A stretch of 64,000 nucleotides of DNA from Wurfbainia villosa (Eukaryota; Streptophyta; Magnoliopsida; Zingiberales; Zingiberaceae), in NCBI GenBank assembly GCA_025175895.1, contig JAKLTH010000238.1, forward strand, positions 1,054,001 through 1,118,000, written 5' to 3'. A program made the translations under genes and the position numbers. This document shows, in pieces, positions 1-10,589 of this stretch. The notes under the pieces were generated by a model, which ran no database searches, was not told the origin of the DNA, and saw only the letters and a program-made list of their open reading frames with translations. Each line of letters begins with the position of its first letter. Position 1 is the stretch's first letter.

Positions 1-699
1 AACTCCAAAGGAATTTGCAAAGAAGAAATGAGGGTTTAGTCTCGCTGTGAAGAAAGTCTTTGGCTGTAATTTGCATTAGGATCTAGAGTAGAGGCGTCGA
101 GATCTCCTCCTCCAGCGATTAGGGGGCCCTTGGACGACCCCCTTTCGAGGCTTGGGAGCCCTAGGGTGGCTCCCCTCGTGATCCTCATGATTCTCGGCCT
201 CTTGGACGAGTTTCCTATTTATTGAGGCGGCTCCGACTTTTCATAAATGCTTGAAAAATCCTATTTTCTCGAATTTGCGACGCCGCCATACGACTGTGAA
301 TTTCACACGGACGACCATGTACAAGGTTGGAAATTGTTGAAATCTAGGCTGAAAATTGAGTTGGAAAAACACACAATCATGTAAAATTCACACGGTTGAC
401 CGTGTGTCACTATGGAACCTCCGTTTTGATCTGTTTCACTTCAGAAACATGCCCATGTCTTGGGACATGGTCAGAGCGTGTTCTCTAAAATCCGTACTCT
501 ATAAAGTGCTTCATTTTTTCTCCAAAAAATATCGTCTTACACATAAATTAACAAAAGCATATCTTCGAATAAAGAATATAAAAAAGTGGAGTAAACAAAG
601 ATAATATGCAATGAATATCCTAAAAACAAGTTAAGATGTACACTAAAATAATAGCTAAAATCCTATATAAAATGCACACATCACATCCTTGCTTATAGT
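1..699. other. Gene-free left edge
   Basis: I see no coding region that I can support. A GC-richer stretch lies at 85-240. A short near-perfect palindrome lies around 389-406 (arms CACACGGT and ACCGTGTG), with a diverged relative near 303. The rest is AT-rich and could be upstream sequence of the Copia remnant that follows. Confidence 0.4.
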
Positions 700-1067
700 A
701 TGGTTGAATACTTAAGACGACTATATCAAGAGCAAGCAAGAAATGAGAAGTTTGAGGTTTCAAATGCATTATTTAATTATAAGATGTCAAAAGGAAGCCT
801 TGTAGGAACTCATGTTCTTAAAATGATTGGATACATTGAGAACCTTGACAGACTGGACTTTCCATTGGGGCAAGACTTGGCCACTGACTTACTTTTGCAA
901 TCTTTCCTTCAAGTTATAGTCAATTTATCATGAATTATAATATGAATAAAATTGACAAATCCTTACTTGAGTTGTTAAACATGTTGAGAATTGCTGAACC
1001 CTTTGGTTCACTAGGTCAAGGGGTTACAAGGTTTATAATCCCAAGACTAATTCGATTTTTAAGTCAA
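700..1067 (+). pseudogene. Copia gag remnant, left half of a split element
   Basis: This is a piece of the capsid (gag) protein of a Ty1/Copia retrotransposon, which would build the virus-like particle in the cytoplasm. The reading frame from 700 gives a UBN2/retrotran_gag_2-type segment with the motifs HVLKMIGYIENLDRL and DLATDLLLQS. A frameshift near 910 moves the conserved continuation (NYNMNKIDKSLLELLNML) into another frame, up to about 1010. The N-terminus and zinc knuckle are not visible. At 1067 the sequence is cut by the CACTA element, and Copia pol resumes at 8069 on the same strand. The middle (end of gag, protease, integrase) is absent on both sides, so this copy had an internal deletion. 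It is clearly non-functional. Confidence 0.75.
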
Positions 1068-1084
1068 CACTACAATAAAAATTT

Positions 1085-1310
1085 GAAAAGACAACGATGA
1101 AAAGTCATTATCTATGACTCAAAAAATCCGTGATAAATCGACGCGTTGAGAAAGATAAGTCACTCAAAGACAACGGTTAAAAACCATTATCGATTTAAGG
1201 AAAAGACAACAGTTTTTAACTATTATCTTTGAGCGTCATATCTTTCTCAACGCGTTAATTTACCATGGATTTTTTGGGTCATAGACCAGTTTTTCATCAT
1301 TGTGTTTCAA
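1085..1310. repeat. Subterminal inverted repeat (foldback) of the CACTA
   Basis: The arm from about 1089 to 1195 (GACAACGATGAAAAGTC onward, with CGACGCGTTGAGAAAGAT) pairs with the arm from about 1205 to 1310 (ATCTTTCTCAACGCG near 1240 and a CATCATTGTG-like end). A weaker third copy of the second arm lies at 1330-1440. The transcript could fold into a long hairpin. Such arms probably serve as transposase-binding repeats. Confidence 0.7.
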
Positions 1311-1636
1311 GTGAAACTATGAGTTATAAGTATTATTTTTGAGCGCCCTATTTTTCTCAACGCATAGATTTATTATGATTTTTTGAGTCATAGACAATGA
1401 TTTTTAACAGTTGTCGTTTGTATTGTCATTGTTATTTTAGTCGTTGTATTTTTAACCGTTGTCGTTTCTCAACACACACTAGAGAATAATAAATCATTAT
1501 CGATTTATAGTGTTATATTTTGAATATACATCATACAACAACATAAAAAGGAATTGTAGAAAACATATATACAAATGCACTTATAGTAATGTGAAGTACC
1601 AGGTTATATCATCCCATTTTAAATGATCACCCTTAC

Positions 1637-1656
1637 AAATATATATATATATATAA
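1637..1656. repeat. (AT)n microsatellite
   Basis: A short run of alternating AT inside the CACTA element. Confidence 0.8.
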
Positions 1657-1800
1657 ATACTTATAGCAAAACAACTGCACATCATATGCTTAATACTATA
1701 CCAAAAGAATTATTCATAACCAAAACACTTATAGAACACCTAACCAAAAGAGTTATGGATACTTAAATTTCCTATTCATCAGATATGTGATATTGTACGC

Positions 1801-2520
1801 TAGACCCGACAAATCGGACAATGGATCAGATTCGTATCTTGACACGATTTAGACACGATTCGAAAACGTTAATCCATATTCAATCCGTTTAATTTTTCGT
1901 GCCAATGGGTTCAATCTGAATACGAACCACTTAATTTCGGGTAGACACGACACGATCCGTTAGACACAAAAAAATACATGTAAAATGGATTGCAAGACAC
2001 GATTCGAACCAATAGACACGAAACGATCCATAATTACACGAAAATACAATAACTTAAACAAAGTATAAAATAGATTACTAGACATGATCCCAACCCAATA
2101 GACGCGAAAAGACCCATAAGTACACAATAATGTAATAACTTAAACAAAAGAGCCTACAAAAAATTAACAATCCCCACAATACACGCTATATAATTGGGAT
2201 TACAAGTACATTACACCCTAGAATTATCGTAAAAATACAAAATGAATTTCAAAGATTGTCATCATCATTCAAACTTGTAGAGATTACATAAATGTCATAC
2301 ATCTCCTTTCTTTTTCATGTCTAGATTTTTTTAAGTACAATAAAAAAGTAAACGGATCTAACGGATCCAGAAGACAAGATACTAATCCGACATGCAATTT
2401 TTATATGTCTAACGGATAGATACAAAATAGACACGAATTCAAAAATGCACGATCTAAATACAAAAAAAGCAGATCATATTCGTGTTGTGTTTTCGCGTTG
2501 TGTCCAAATTTGCCAAGTCT
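1801..2520. mobile_element. 720-bp non-autonomous element with 9-bp direct flanks
   Basis: The segment is bounded by identical ATTGTACGC at 1792-1800 and 2521-2529 (10 bp if the preceding T is counted). Its ends are imperfectly inverted: left AGACCCGACAAAT, right (reverse complement) AGACTTGGCAAATT. The interior is rich in repeats of the type GACACGATCCG / ACACGAATTC and has no reading frame. A 9-10 bp duplication points to a Mutator-like (MULE) non-autonomous element. The short TIR and the odd termini leave other classes open. Confidence 0.55.
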
Positions 2521-2529
2521 ATTGTACGC

Positions 2530-3577
2530 ATTCATCCCACTCCGAACGTACTTTATCAATTTCCTTTGCAGCTATCACAGATTTTACGAACTGCATGTGA
2601 ATAAATGAGTGAAAAATGTAAACTACTGAACACTCTAAATACTATGTGATAATTAATTGCACAAATCATTTTACAAATAGATTTCTATAAGTAAATTTGA
2701 AAATTTGTTTAATATTACTATTGGTCGTAAGGAAACCTTATCAACAGATGCGATGCCTTCAATTATATCTCTCATATATCGCAAAACAAAATAACTGTAT
2801 TAGACTCCATTCGATTGAAGGGGAGCCTGTGATGAAAAAAATAATAGTAACAAATTAATAATTTAATTGGAATAACAATACAAATAAGGAGAAGACTAGT
2901 CATGAATGAAGGGTTTCTAGAAGCATAAGAGCGCCAACTGCAGACTTTCAACTAACATTGGTTCAAGTTAATTGATTCTCTCTTAAAGAATACAAAATAT
3001 TTTCTAAATCCAACTGACTATATTATGTGACAAAAAACCCATAATAAGCGTGAAACTACAATAGGTTTCTGAGTAAAAGAAATACATAGTATCAAGATTT
3101 TTTAGTTACTAGAAAACATATGCAACTTCTTTAGAGTTTTGCAATTGGGAAAAATATAGTTTTGCATAAGACTACTTTTCCATTGGCGCCACTTTTCATT
3201 TGCTGAGCTCAAACATCTCTTTTTCCAACCGACATCAACCTTGTACGCCAACTACAAATGCATAAAAAATTGTTACCCATCAAATGTTAACAAACAACAT
3301 AAAAAAAGTAATTTGCTTATATCTGAAGAATAAAAACATGGTCATATATATTTACATTCATGGCTTCCCACACACGCTTCTTGATGAGTTTATGAAAAAT
3401 TAAATATAAGAGCTTTTGCTATGATCACTGAGAAATAAACTTCTATATAAGTAAAAAGATAGGAAATCAAAGAGTACTTCAAACTCTTATTGCTTAAAAA
3501 CAATGGCCTATACTCTGAAGTATTTGGCTCGACTAGTAGTCTTTATAAAAATGACAACTAAAATGCAAACATACAAG
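2530..3577. other. CACTA interior, no recognisable coding
   Basis: AT-rich sequence without a frame I can identify. It lies downstream, on the minus strand, of the captured IQ-motif exon at 3578-3760, so introns or 3' parts of the captured gene may be hidden here. Confidence 0.35.
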
Positions 3578-3760
3578 CTAAAAAAAGACAAAAAAAAAAA
3601 AATGAGATACCTGAATGATGAAAATTCTATGACGCAGTTTGTTAGAAGCTTTTCTAGCATGCCAACGACGAATGAAGGATTGAACAATTATTACCGCCGT
3701 TAATTGTCTTCTCTCGACTAAAATTTTGCTTCCACCATCTCTATATCGATAAAACTGCAT
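3578..3760 (-). pseudogene. Captured ASPM-like IQ-motif exon
   Basis: The minus-strand frame gives VERRQLTAVIIVQSFIRRW followed by HARKASNKLRHR. This is an IQ calmodulin-binding motif (pattern I/V-Q-x3-R-x4-R/K) of the kind repeated in plant abnormal-spindle (ASPM) proteins, which act at spindle poles. The frame then runs into a long A/T-rich stretch (phenylalanine run), probably intron. It belongs with the larger IQ-repeat fragment at 6067-6852 on the same strand, with possible exons and introns between them. As an isolated exon in a transposon it is not a functional gene. The alternative is a myosin-type IQ region, which I consider less likely. Confidence 0.5.
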
Positions 3761-4690
3761 ATTTAATTATTTTCAGTTCACAATGTCTTATTGTACCAGA
3801 GATGGGCACATTAGATAGCCCAAAAACCCTTCTGTATCAAAAAGAAGAAGCACCTGTATTGATTAAAATGTAATGATTCAAACTTTGTACAACATATTGC
3901 TTGCATAAATCAACTTCTACATGCTTCACTACCAGAAATGAACTGTTATAAACAAATATGAAATCGATATTCGAAAAAAGTATAGTATGAGGTATAGAAA
4001 TAATTATCTGACTGAATTACTTAAGTTTAAACATTGATATTCTAAGAGAAAAATTTAAGGTATGAAAAACACTATGCCACAATCTAGTATTGCATTAGTT
4101 CACAAATGTTAAGTCAAAATTTGAGGCTAATTAAATTCATAGTACCATTTCGAACAGTTTTTAAGTTAGGCTTCTCTTCAACATACAATAGATCAATAAG
4201 TTTAAGAATTGTCGCAAACTTAGTTCTTCATCAAGATAAAAAATTGTTGAAGTAAATAGAGAGAGAATATAAAAAAGTGAAAATAAAATTCCTACATCCA
4301 GGAGAAATAGGTGATGTAAATCAAAATTTTTATTATGACAATTAGGACCATTATGATTAACCTCCACAAGCCTAGCATAAAGTTACAATAAATTTGAACT
4401 GTATGTGCATATGGGACATTGCCAAAGAGTATCGTCGCCATGACTTCTACAAAATTTATGGAACAAAACTATATAAAATTTCAAATGAGATTATATTTTA
4501 AAAAGAGCTAATATAGTGATAATATAACAAATTGTAGAACATCTTTTAACCAAAAGATGCCTCCACAAAATAATCTATGACCAATAATAGGATCATCTTC
4601 ATACCTGAAAAAATAGAGAAATGAAGAAATTGCCACAAGGACGATCATAATATATAACATGCAGTTGTAAGAAGCATTGTGAAATAAAGT
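3761..4690. other. CACTA interior, intron-like, with an exon-piece duplication
   Basis: Mostly AT-rich and without a supported frame. At 4531-4572 it carries an exact 42-43 bp copy of 6365-6407, which in the larger fragment encodes the end of an IQ motif (LWRHLLVKRCSTI). The copy has different sequence on both sides, so a piece of the captured exon was duplicated within the element. Confidence 0.5.
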
Positions 4691-4699
4691 TCCTAGGTA

Positions 4700-4900
4700 C
4701 TGGAATTCTAAACATAATCACCATACCAATAGGAAATCCCATGTGAATCACTACCAATCCTTTCTTTGCGAAAAGCTGAAAGTTGGATGCCATGTTTCAA
4801 AGAATTATCAATAAAAGTTCGAATGCCTTCTTGATGTAAAGTGAAAAAAATGATGTTAAAATGTGGAACCGCCACATTAGCGGCCCTCCACCGCTGCTCC
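4700..4900 (-). pseudogene. Captured fragment, possibly DDT-domain (DDR-like) protein
   Basis: One minus-strand frame is open over about 65 codons and reads as a real protein segment: VPHFNIIFFTLHQEGI, then IDNSLKHGIQLSAFRKERI, then GSDSHGISYWYGD. The piece RKERIGSDSHGxSYWY resembles plant DDT-domain chromatin-remodeller accessory proteins (DDR type), which act with imitation-switch remodellers in the nucleus. I recognise this only by motif memory, so the family name is tentative. A stop follows the YWYGD piece, and no start is visible. It lies between two ASPM-like pieces on the same strand, which suggests that the CACTA carries sequence from more than one host gene. Confidence 0.35.
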
Positions 4901-6066
4901 TACATGTGAAGAGGGGTAAATCAAGTGTCAGGTGGCTAACACAGAAATACAGAATCATCGATAGCCTGGTCGTCACCTCCAGAAATCGACCCCTTGCCCT
5001 TTCAAGCCTTAACACGGCTGCGTTAGCCATCTGCGTTTGTCCTAGGAGCTGGAAAAAAAAAATCTTTGGACTCTAACGCAAGGTCCAAAAGAGAAACCAA
5101 GATAGACTCTAACGCAATACAGTTTGCATGGAAAACAAAATGATACACATTCCAATTTCAGCAAAATTTTTTTAAAGTGGACAATAATTCTACCAAATTG
5201 AAGCATAATTGAATGGTCACCACTCGTACTGCTCTTCTGCTAACCCAATCTATTCTTCTTTTCGCCACCTCCTCTCCCTCCCTCTTCCTTTCCTTCTTCC
5301 CACCCTTCCCCTCTAGCCTTACTCCTCCAAAGTAGACAACCTTAAAAAGATGAGGGAAAGATTCCATGTAATCAATCTGTCAGAAACTACATAGTAGCAA
5401 GGTTCCATGCTATAGCAATGTGCCAATGTTAGTGCAACTCAGCTTAGCTCAGAGGGGAAAATAAACAAATAAGCAGGTATGTGATGAGTGCTGACACGAT
5501 GAGCATGGCTAACATCTAAGCACCAAGTTAATCTCACTTCTAATTAATATTATTATACATTTGTTTCAGCAGTACAATAATATAATAAAAATATTTAACC
5601 ATTGATTTCAATTTTGGTATCTATAATACAAAATCCAATAGTGAACCAGGATGCCAAATGTAAGAGAACCCCATGTAATTTAACATTAAGCATACATCAG
5701 AGAGGCGGACTAAAGCTTTCTTCTACAGAAAGTGAAAACCAATCCTGGTTTACATGACTTGGACCTCCTGAAAACCAAAAGCATCAAGAAGATGATACTA
5801 TATATGTCATGTAAGAAATAAACGCAATATTGCACTTTCATTAATGTTGAATAGCAACCCTGCACTACTAACACTATCCGCTATACAAAAGGTCCTAGAG
5901 CTCTGCATTTCATTGGTTAAAACTAAAAACTGCTAATTAGGTTCCAAAAAGGAACAAATTGTACAGACAGATAATATAACCAATTGAGCAATAACATTCA
6001 AAAATCTAACAAATAAACATTTGTCATGTTACTCATAGGCACATGTATATGCACAAGGCAAAGACC
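4901..6066. other. CACTA interior without a supported gene
   Basis: A basic, low-complexity minus-strand frame lies at 5158-5367 (rich in KKERKREGEE), beside a purine-rich run. I do not recognise it. The remainder is AT-rich and intron-like. Confidence 0.3.
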
Positions 6067-6852
6067 TTAATTTGTAACAGATTGTTTTTCTGTCCATATA
6101 TTAGGAAACAAAGCAATACAATCCTTACTAGCAAAATAACTAAAGTTAGTTATTAAATCTTGAAAGAAAAATATACCTAAAAACTTATTTCGCGCAAGGT
6201 ACCCTCTGACAAAACGTTGAATTAAAGTAGCCGCAAGCCTACAGCAGTTCCATTGCTTCATGCATAGCATACAATGGATAGAAGCTTGTATTTTGATGAC
6301 AAATTTACTCATTCTGCAGAAATTCATCCTTTTGCGCCAGGCACGCCAATGGCTCTGAATTTTAATTGTAGAACATCTTTTAACCAAAAGATGCCTCCAC
6401 AAAATAAATCCTCTCCAAGCATTCTGTATCTTAGTAATAGCTATCATTTGCTGATGAAGAATGTCCAATTCAGCAGATAGGGCATGTCTCTTCAATCCTC
6501 TCCATGCATTTTGTTTCTTGATAGCAGCCATCGTTTGCTGCTGAAGAATGTCCAATTCTACAGATAGGGTCTGCCTCTTAAATCCTTTGTGTGTATTTTG
6601 TATTTTGATGGTAGCCATCGTTTGCTGCTGAAGAATGTCCAATCTTGCATATACGATCTGTCTCTTAAATCCTCTCCATTCATTTTGTGAGGACGACATA
6701 GAAACAGGAAACGGCATCACCGAGCTGGGCTTGTGAAGGTTTGCTTGCGGCGGAGGTAAGATAGCAGACGATGGTTGGAAACACGGCACATAGACCCATT
6801 GACGCTCACTGCGATCAAAATGGCAGCCACGACCACAAAGGATCAGCAACAA
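6067..6852 (-). pseudogene. Captured ASPM-like IQ-repeat fragment, chimeric 261-codon frame
   Basis: A single minus-strand frame of 261 codons starts at an ATG at 6850-6852. The first 50 or so residues (SERQWVYVPCFQPSS and so on) resemble nothing I know. They are followed by about six IQ motifs, including KIQNAWRGF, KIQSHWRAWRKRMNF, KIQASIHCMLCM and IQRFVRGYLARNKFLG. These match the calmodulin-binding IQ region of plant ASPM homologues, spindle-pole and microtubule-organising proteins, which are normally much longer and carry calponin-homology and armadillo-like parts. None of those is seen here. After LARNKFLG the frame runs into FFFQDLITNF, probably unspliced intron. The middle of the frame is a recent 87-bp tandem amplification. 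The unrelated N-terminal part suggests fusion to transposon or other captured sequence. Transcription is possible but not shown. Confidence 0.6.
6405..6690 (-). repeat. 87-bp tandem repeat coding a 29-residue IQ unit
   Basis: Equivalent points AATCC/AAATCC recur at about 6407, 6494, 6581 and 6668, a period of exactly 87 bp and so in frame. Each unit encodes about 29 residues of the form GFKRQ..S.ELDILQQQTMA followed by IKIQNAWR. Copies differ at several positions. Ordinary ASPM IQ repeats are shorter, so this looks like amplification inside the captured fragment. Confidence 0.75.
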
Positions 6853-7320
6853 TGGAGATCAGACACAGCGACGTGAGGAGAAGAAACGGCGACGGCAAGC
6901 TATCTAGGGGCACCGACGATGGGAGGCGGGGTGGTGTCGCTGTGCTCGCGTAATCCGATAGTTGATCGAGTGGAGATCTCCGGTAATCAAATGACGACGA
7001 TGAAGTGGCAACAACTGGCGGATGAGAGGCGACGGCGGTGGCAGATCGACCGATGCGGCAATCGATCGTGGGAAGGAGAGGCGACGGCGAGTGAGAGCAC
7101 GAGGAAGAGAGGAATCGCGACGGTGGAAAATTGTGGGAAAATGGATCGGGAGGTAAAGTCGACTTCTATTAATCGATAAAAACTCGATCTTTTCTTATAA
7201 ATAATCATATCAGGTTGATTTAAATCTCAAAAAATTCTATATGATAATTTCTAATTTACAAGTATTATTTTGTTATATTTTATTTTACGATATTTTACAT
7301 CAGGAGAAAGAAGGGAAGAG
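6853..7320. other. GC-rich segment upstream of the captured frame
   Basis: This stretch is markedly richer in G and C than its surroundings, with GCGACGGCG-type runs. Open frames exist on both strands, but none resembles a known protein. Because it lies just upstream of the minus-strand frame at 6067-6852, it may be a captured 5' untranslated or promoter region of a host gene. Confidence 0.3.
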
Positions 7321-7659
7321 TGAAGGAGAAAAAAAAAATCGCATTAGAATGGAAGCATTGAGGCTGTAGGCGTGAGAGGTTTCCTAGCGTGGATAAGGCA
7401 TCAAGGGATGGCTGAGGATGTGGGATCATGGAGGGACGGCGAGGATGAGGGGTGCAGTGCAGTGACGAAGAGATGAGAAAACCTAAGGGTGAGCGGAGGA
7501 GTTTTTTTTTTTGACAAAAGTGTGTGGTTTCGGGTGTATGCTCTTAGCTAGGGTTAACTTTCATTTATATATTTTTTTAAATGATCATGTGCATGTGCTA
7601 AACTTTCATTTATATTTTTTTTTATAATTACTAATGAAATACACATATGTGTCCCAATT

Positions 7660-8068
7660 TTTGATGCAAATTTTAAGACGGAAAAAAGAAAATCGTTATA
7701 ATTTCAGTAACAACGTTTTATAACTGTTGTATTATTATTACAATGACAATGATTTTTTATCGTTGTATCAAACGTTGTGAAAAACTTCTCATTGATAACA
7801 GTTCATTGCATCGTTGTCCCAACTGCTGTTAAGATTTAAAAAAAAATCTTAAAGACAACAGTTTGGAAAATCGTTGTAAATTGTGTTGTTGATTAAAAAA
7901 AAATGTGCTCAACGATAACGGGTAGTATGAAATCGTTATCTTTTGTGTTATATGAGCGCTCAAAGATAACGATTTTATCAAAAACCGTTGTCTTTTATCA
8001 AAATCACAACGATTTCTCCTAAAACCGTTGTCTTTATGGTGTTGTCTTTTAATATTTTTGTTGTAGTG
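7660..8068. repeat. Right subterminal repeat region of the CACTA
   Basis: Repeated short motifs in both orientations: AAATCGTTGT, AACCGTTGTCTTT, AAAGATAACGATTT. They end in TTTTTGTTGTAGTG at 8055-8068. This mirrors the left subterminal region and probably binds transposase. Confidence 0.75.
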
Positions 8069-9390
8069 CAAGAAATTTTCAATTCTTTGAAGATGTCTAG
8101 TTTTCAAGGGGAGATACGGTTAAAGAACTTTATCTTTGAAGTGGAATATGTTAATATTCCCACAAGTGTTATTGAATTTAGTTAAGATTCTATTCTTGAT
8201 CATATTCAAGACACAATGAATCAAGTCAATGTTGGAGAATCTCCCATTCAAGAGACAATTCTAGAAGAACAAACTCTCACCTCAAGAACCTATATCATTA
8301 AGGAGATCCACTACACAAATCAGAAGTGTAGTGCCAAATAATTACATTGTATTTTTCAATAAAAGTTAGACATTGGAATGATAGCTCTCATAAGTAGATT
8401 GATGTTTTGAAGGAAGAGATGGAGTTTATGAAGGACAATGATGTCTAAGATCTTGTCTCATTGCTAGAAGGTAAGAAGCTCATTGGTTGTAAATGCATAT
8501 TTAAGATCAAGAGGGATTCTAAAGGCAATGTGGAGAGGACAAGGCTCATCTTGTCGTGAAAGGATTCACATAGAGAGAAGGCATCTACTATAAAGAAACT
8601 TTCTCACCGATTTCTTTGAAAGACTCTTTGAGGACCATAATGACATTGGCAGTGCTTTTTGATCTTGAGCAACAACAAATGGATGTAAAAATTAGCTTCC
8701 ACAATGATGACATTGATAAGGTGATCTATATGGTGGAACAATAAAACTTGTTATCGAAATATTTAAAGAATATGGGTTGCAAACTTAAAAAATCCATCTA
8801 GGGCTCAAGCAAGCATCTCAACAATGATATTTCAAGTTTTATCAAGTGATCATCTCATTCAATTTGGAGATAAATTTGGTTGATGATTGTATATACCATA
8901 AGTTATGTGAGAGCAAGTATATTCTTCTGATTTTATAGGTTGAATGATATTTTGCTCGATAGTAATGATATAAACTTATTGCATGAAACTAAGAGATTTA
9001 TAGCTACTAAGAATGTTTAGATAAAAGATCTTAGTGATGCATCTTTTGTGGTAGAAACACACACACACAGATATATATATACAGATATATATATATAGAA
9101 AAGGTTCTCAAAAGATATGATATGCAAAATTATAAACTAAGTGATACATTTATGACTAAGGGTGACAAATTTAGTCTCAATTAGTGTCTTTAGAATTATT
9201 TTGAGAAAAAAGAAATGTGGAAGGTTCCTTATGTGTCAACAATAGCGAGTCTAATGTGTGTTCAAATTTGTATGTGTCCATATATTATGTACATTACAGG
9301 GATGTTGGATAGATACTTGAGCAATGTTGAATTAGACTATTGGAAATAGCCAATTCTTTGTGATATTTGTAGAGCAAATAGGACTACATA
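8069..9390 (+). pseudogene. Copia reverse transcriptase remnant, right half of a split element
   Basis: This continues the Copia remnant at 700-1067 after removal of the CACTA. Several frames together show Copia RT landmarks in order: IGCKCIFKIKRDSKGN (about 8484-8530), FDLEQQQMDVKISF (about 8660), a LVDDCIYHKLC-like piece (about 8880), NDILLDSNDINLLHETKR replacing the YVDD catalytic block (about 8945), IKDLSDASF (about 9020), and GMLDRYLSNVELDYWK (about 9300). Frameshifts and stops are frequent and the catalytic motif is ruined. RNase H is not recognisable after 9390. The gag-to-RT order on the plus strand agrees with the left half. Confidence 0.75.
9056..9106. repeat. Compound (AC)n/(AT)n microsatellite
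   Basis: Runs of ACACACAC followed by interrupted ATATAT inside the Copia RT remnant. Confidence 0.8.
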
Positions 9391-9431
9391 CTCACTTACC
9401 GGAGGTTAAATTAGCTTGAGATCATTGGGTA

Positions 9432-10589
9432 TACTTGCTGATACAATCGACCTATGGTCAAAGTTGACCAAACTTAAGTCGAGTTTCGATGTTTGATCAA
9501 TATATTTGATGATTAAGTGAGAAGTCATATAAAAAAGGGAGATTATTGGTTTGGTTTCAATGGTTGAGTGAGGTGTCAAGAAGATCAAGATTGACCGGAT
9601 ACTTGAGGTTGACTAGATACTTGGCAGTAAGAAGTCCACTAAGTAGTTGGCAAAGGCGAAGTCTAAGTGAGTTATGGAGGACCAGACACTTGATGGTAAG
9701 GTCAAAGTCCATGTAGGTCACGGTTGACTGAACACTTAGCGTGGGAAGGGTGAAGCCTAAATTGGGTCATGAAGGATCATATACTTAGCATGAGAAAGAT
9801 GAAGCCCAAGTGAGTCATGGAGGATTGGACATTTGGCTTGAGAAAGATAAAGCCCAAGTGGGTCATAGATGATCATACACATGATATAAGAAAGATGAAT
9901 CCCAAGTAGGTCACGGAGAATTGGATATTTGACATGAAAAGAAAAGCTCTAAAAGGTCATAGAGGATTGGATGTTAGGCATGTGAGTGAAGTCCTAATAG
10001 GTTATAAAGGATCAAATGTTAGGTGTGAGAGATAAAGTCCTAACACTCCATGGTCGACCGAATATTAGGCACGAGAGGGAAAATTCAAAAAAGTCAAGAA
10101 GGACCAAATATTTGACAATGGTAAAGTCCTAACATGTCAAGGTTGATTGGATGCTAGACGGGTGAAATCTTAGCATGTCATGATTGACCAAATGTTAGAT
10201 AAAAAAATCTTGATAGATTGAAGTTAATTAGATACTAGGCAAAGTGAGAGTTTATCCTTGGTAAGGTTGAACAAAGGTATCAGTCAACTACTATACAAAG
10301 AACAATCGATTGATAAACTCTAAACACTAATTTGGGATTTGAGGGGATTTGTGGTATGAGTAATTGACTATTGGAACACAATAGTCGACTTATGTGTCCG
10401 TCGAGTGATTATTGGTGCAATCGACTCAGGTCACAATTGACTAGACTCAAGTGGGACTCGAGTAATATTTTAATATTTGACAATGGATTTGACCAATGTT
10501 TGACAATATGATTTGACCATATGTTGACCATTTGACAAGTGGATGTTTGGAGATTTCCAATCATAAGGGGGAGGTTATTTGAGGGAGAT
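9432..10589 (+). repeat. Decayed LTR-like segment with a degenerate minisatellite
   Basis: It begins with a sequence like the LTR starts elsewhere in the window (GATACAATCGACC, then GGTCAAAGTTGACC). From about 9560 to 10240 there is a degenerate tandem array with a unit near 50-60 bp of the form AGCCCAAGTGGGTCATGGAGGAT plus TTGGCATGAG. A short stretch at 10360-10460 carries CAATAGTCGACT-type motifs. It is probably an old LTR of a relative of the K/L/O families in plus orientation. Boundaries are uncertain. Confidence 0.4.

Larger units (their letters stand above)
1068..8068. mobile_element. CACTA (En/Spm) transposon, non-autonomous, gene-capturing
   Basis: The left end reads CACTACAATAAAAAT. 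The right end, read as reverse complement, is CACTACAACAAAAAT. Both are followed by a stretch rich in AAAAGACAAC. The 3-bp flanks are CAA (1065-1067) and CAA (8069-8071), the target duplication size expected for CACTA. Subterminal regions (1085-1500 and 7660-8068) carry many copies of the AACGATTTTT / CCGTTGTCTTT type in both orientations, as usual for this superfamily. No TNPA, TNPD or DDE transposase is recognisable inside, so movement would need enzymes from elsewhere. The interior carries fragments of cellular genes on the minus strand and one nested small element. The host site is a decayed Copia. Confidence 0.85.

Noticed and set aside
6919..7179. 86-codon plus frame near the captured gene
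   Set aside because: No family resemblance; it lies opposite the GC-rich 5' region of the minus-strand fragment.
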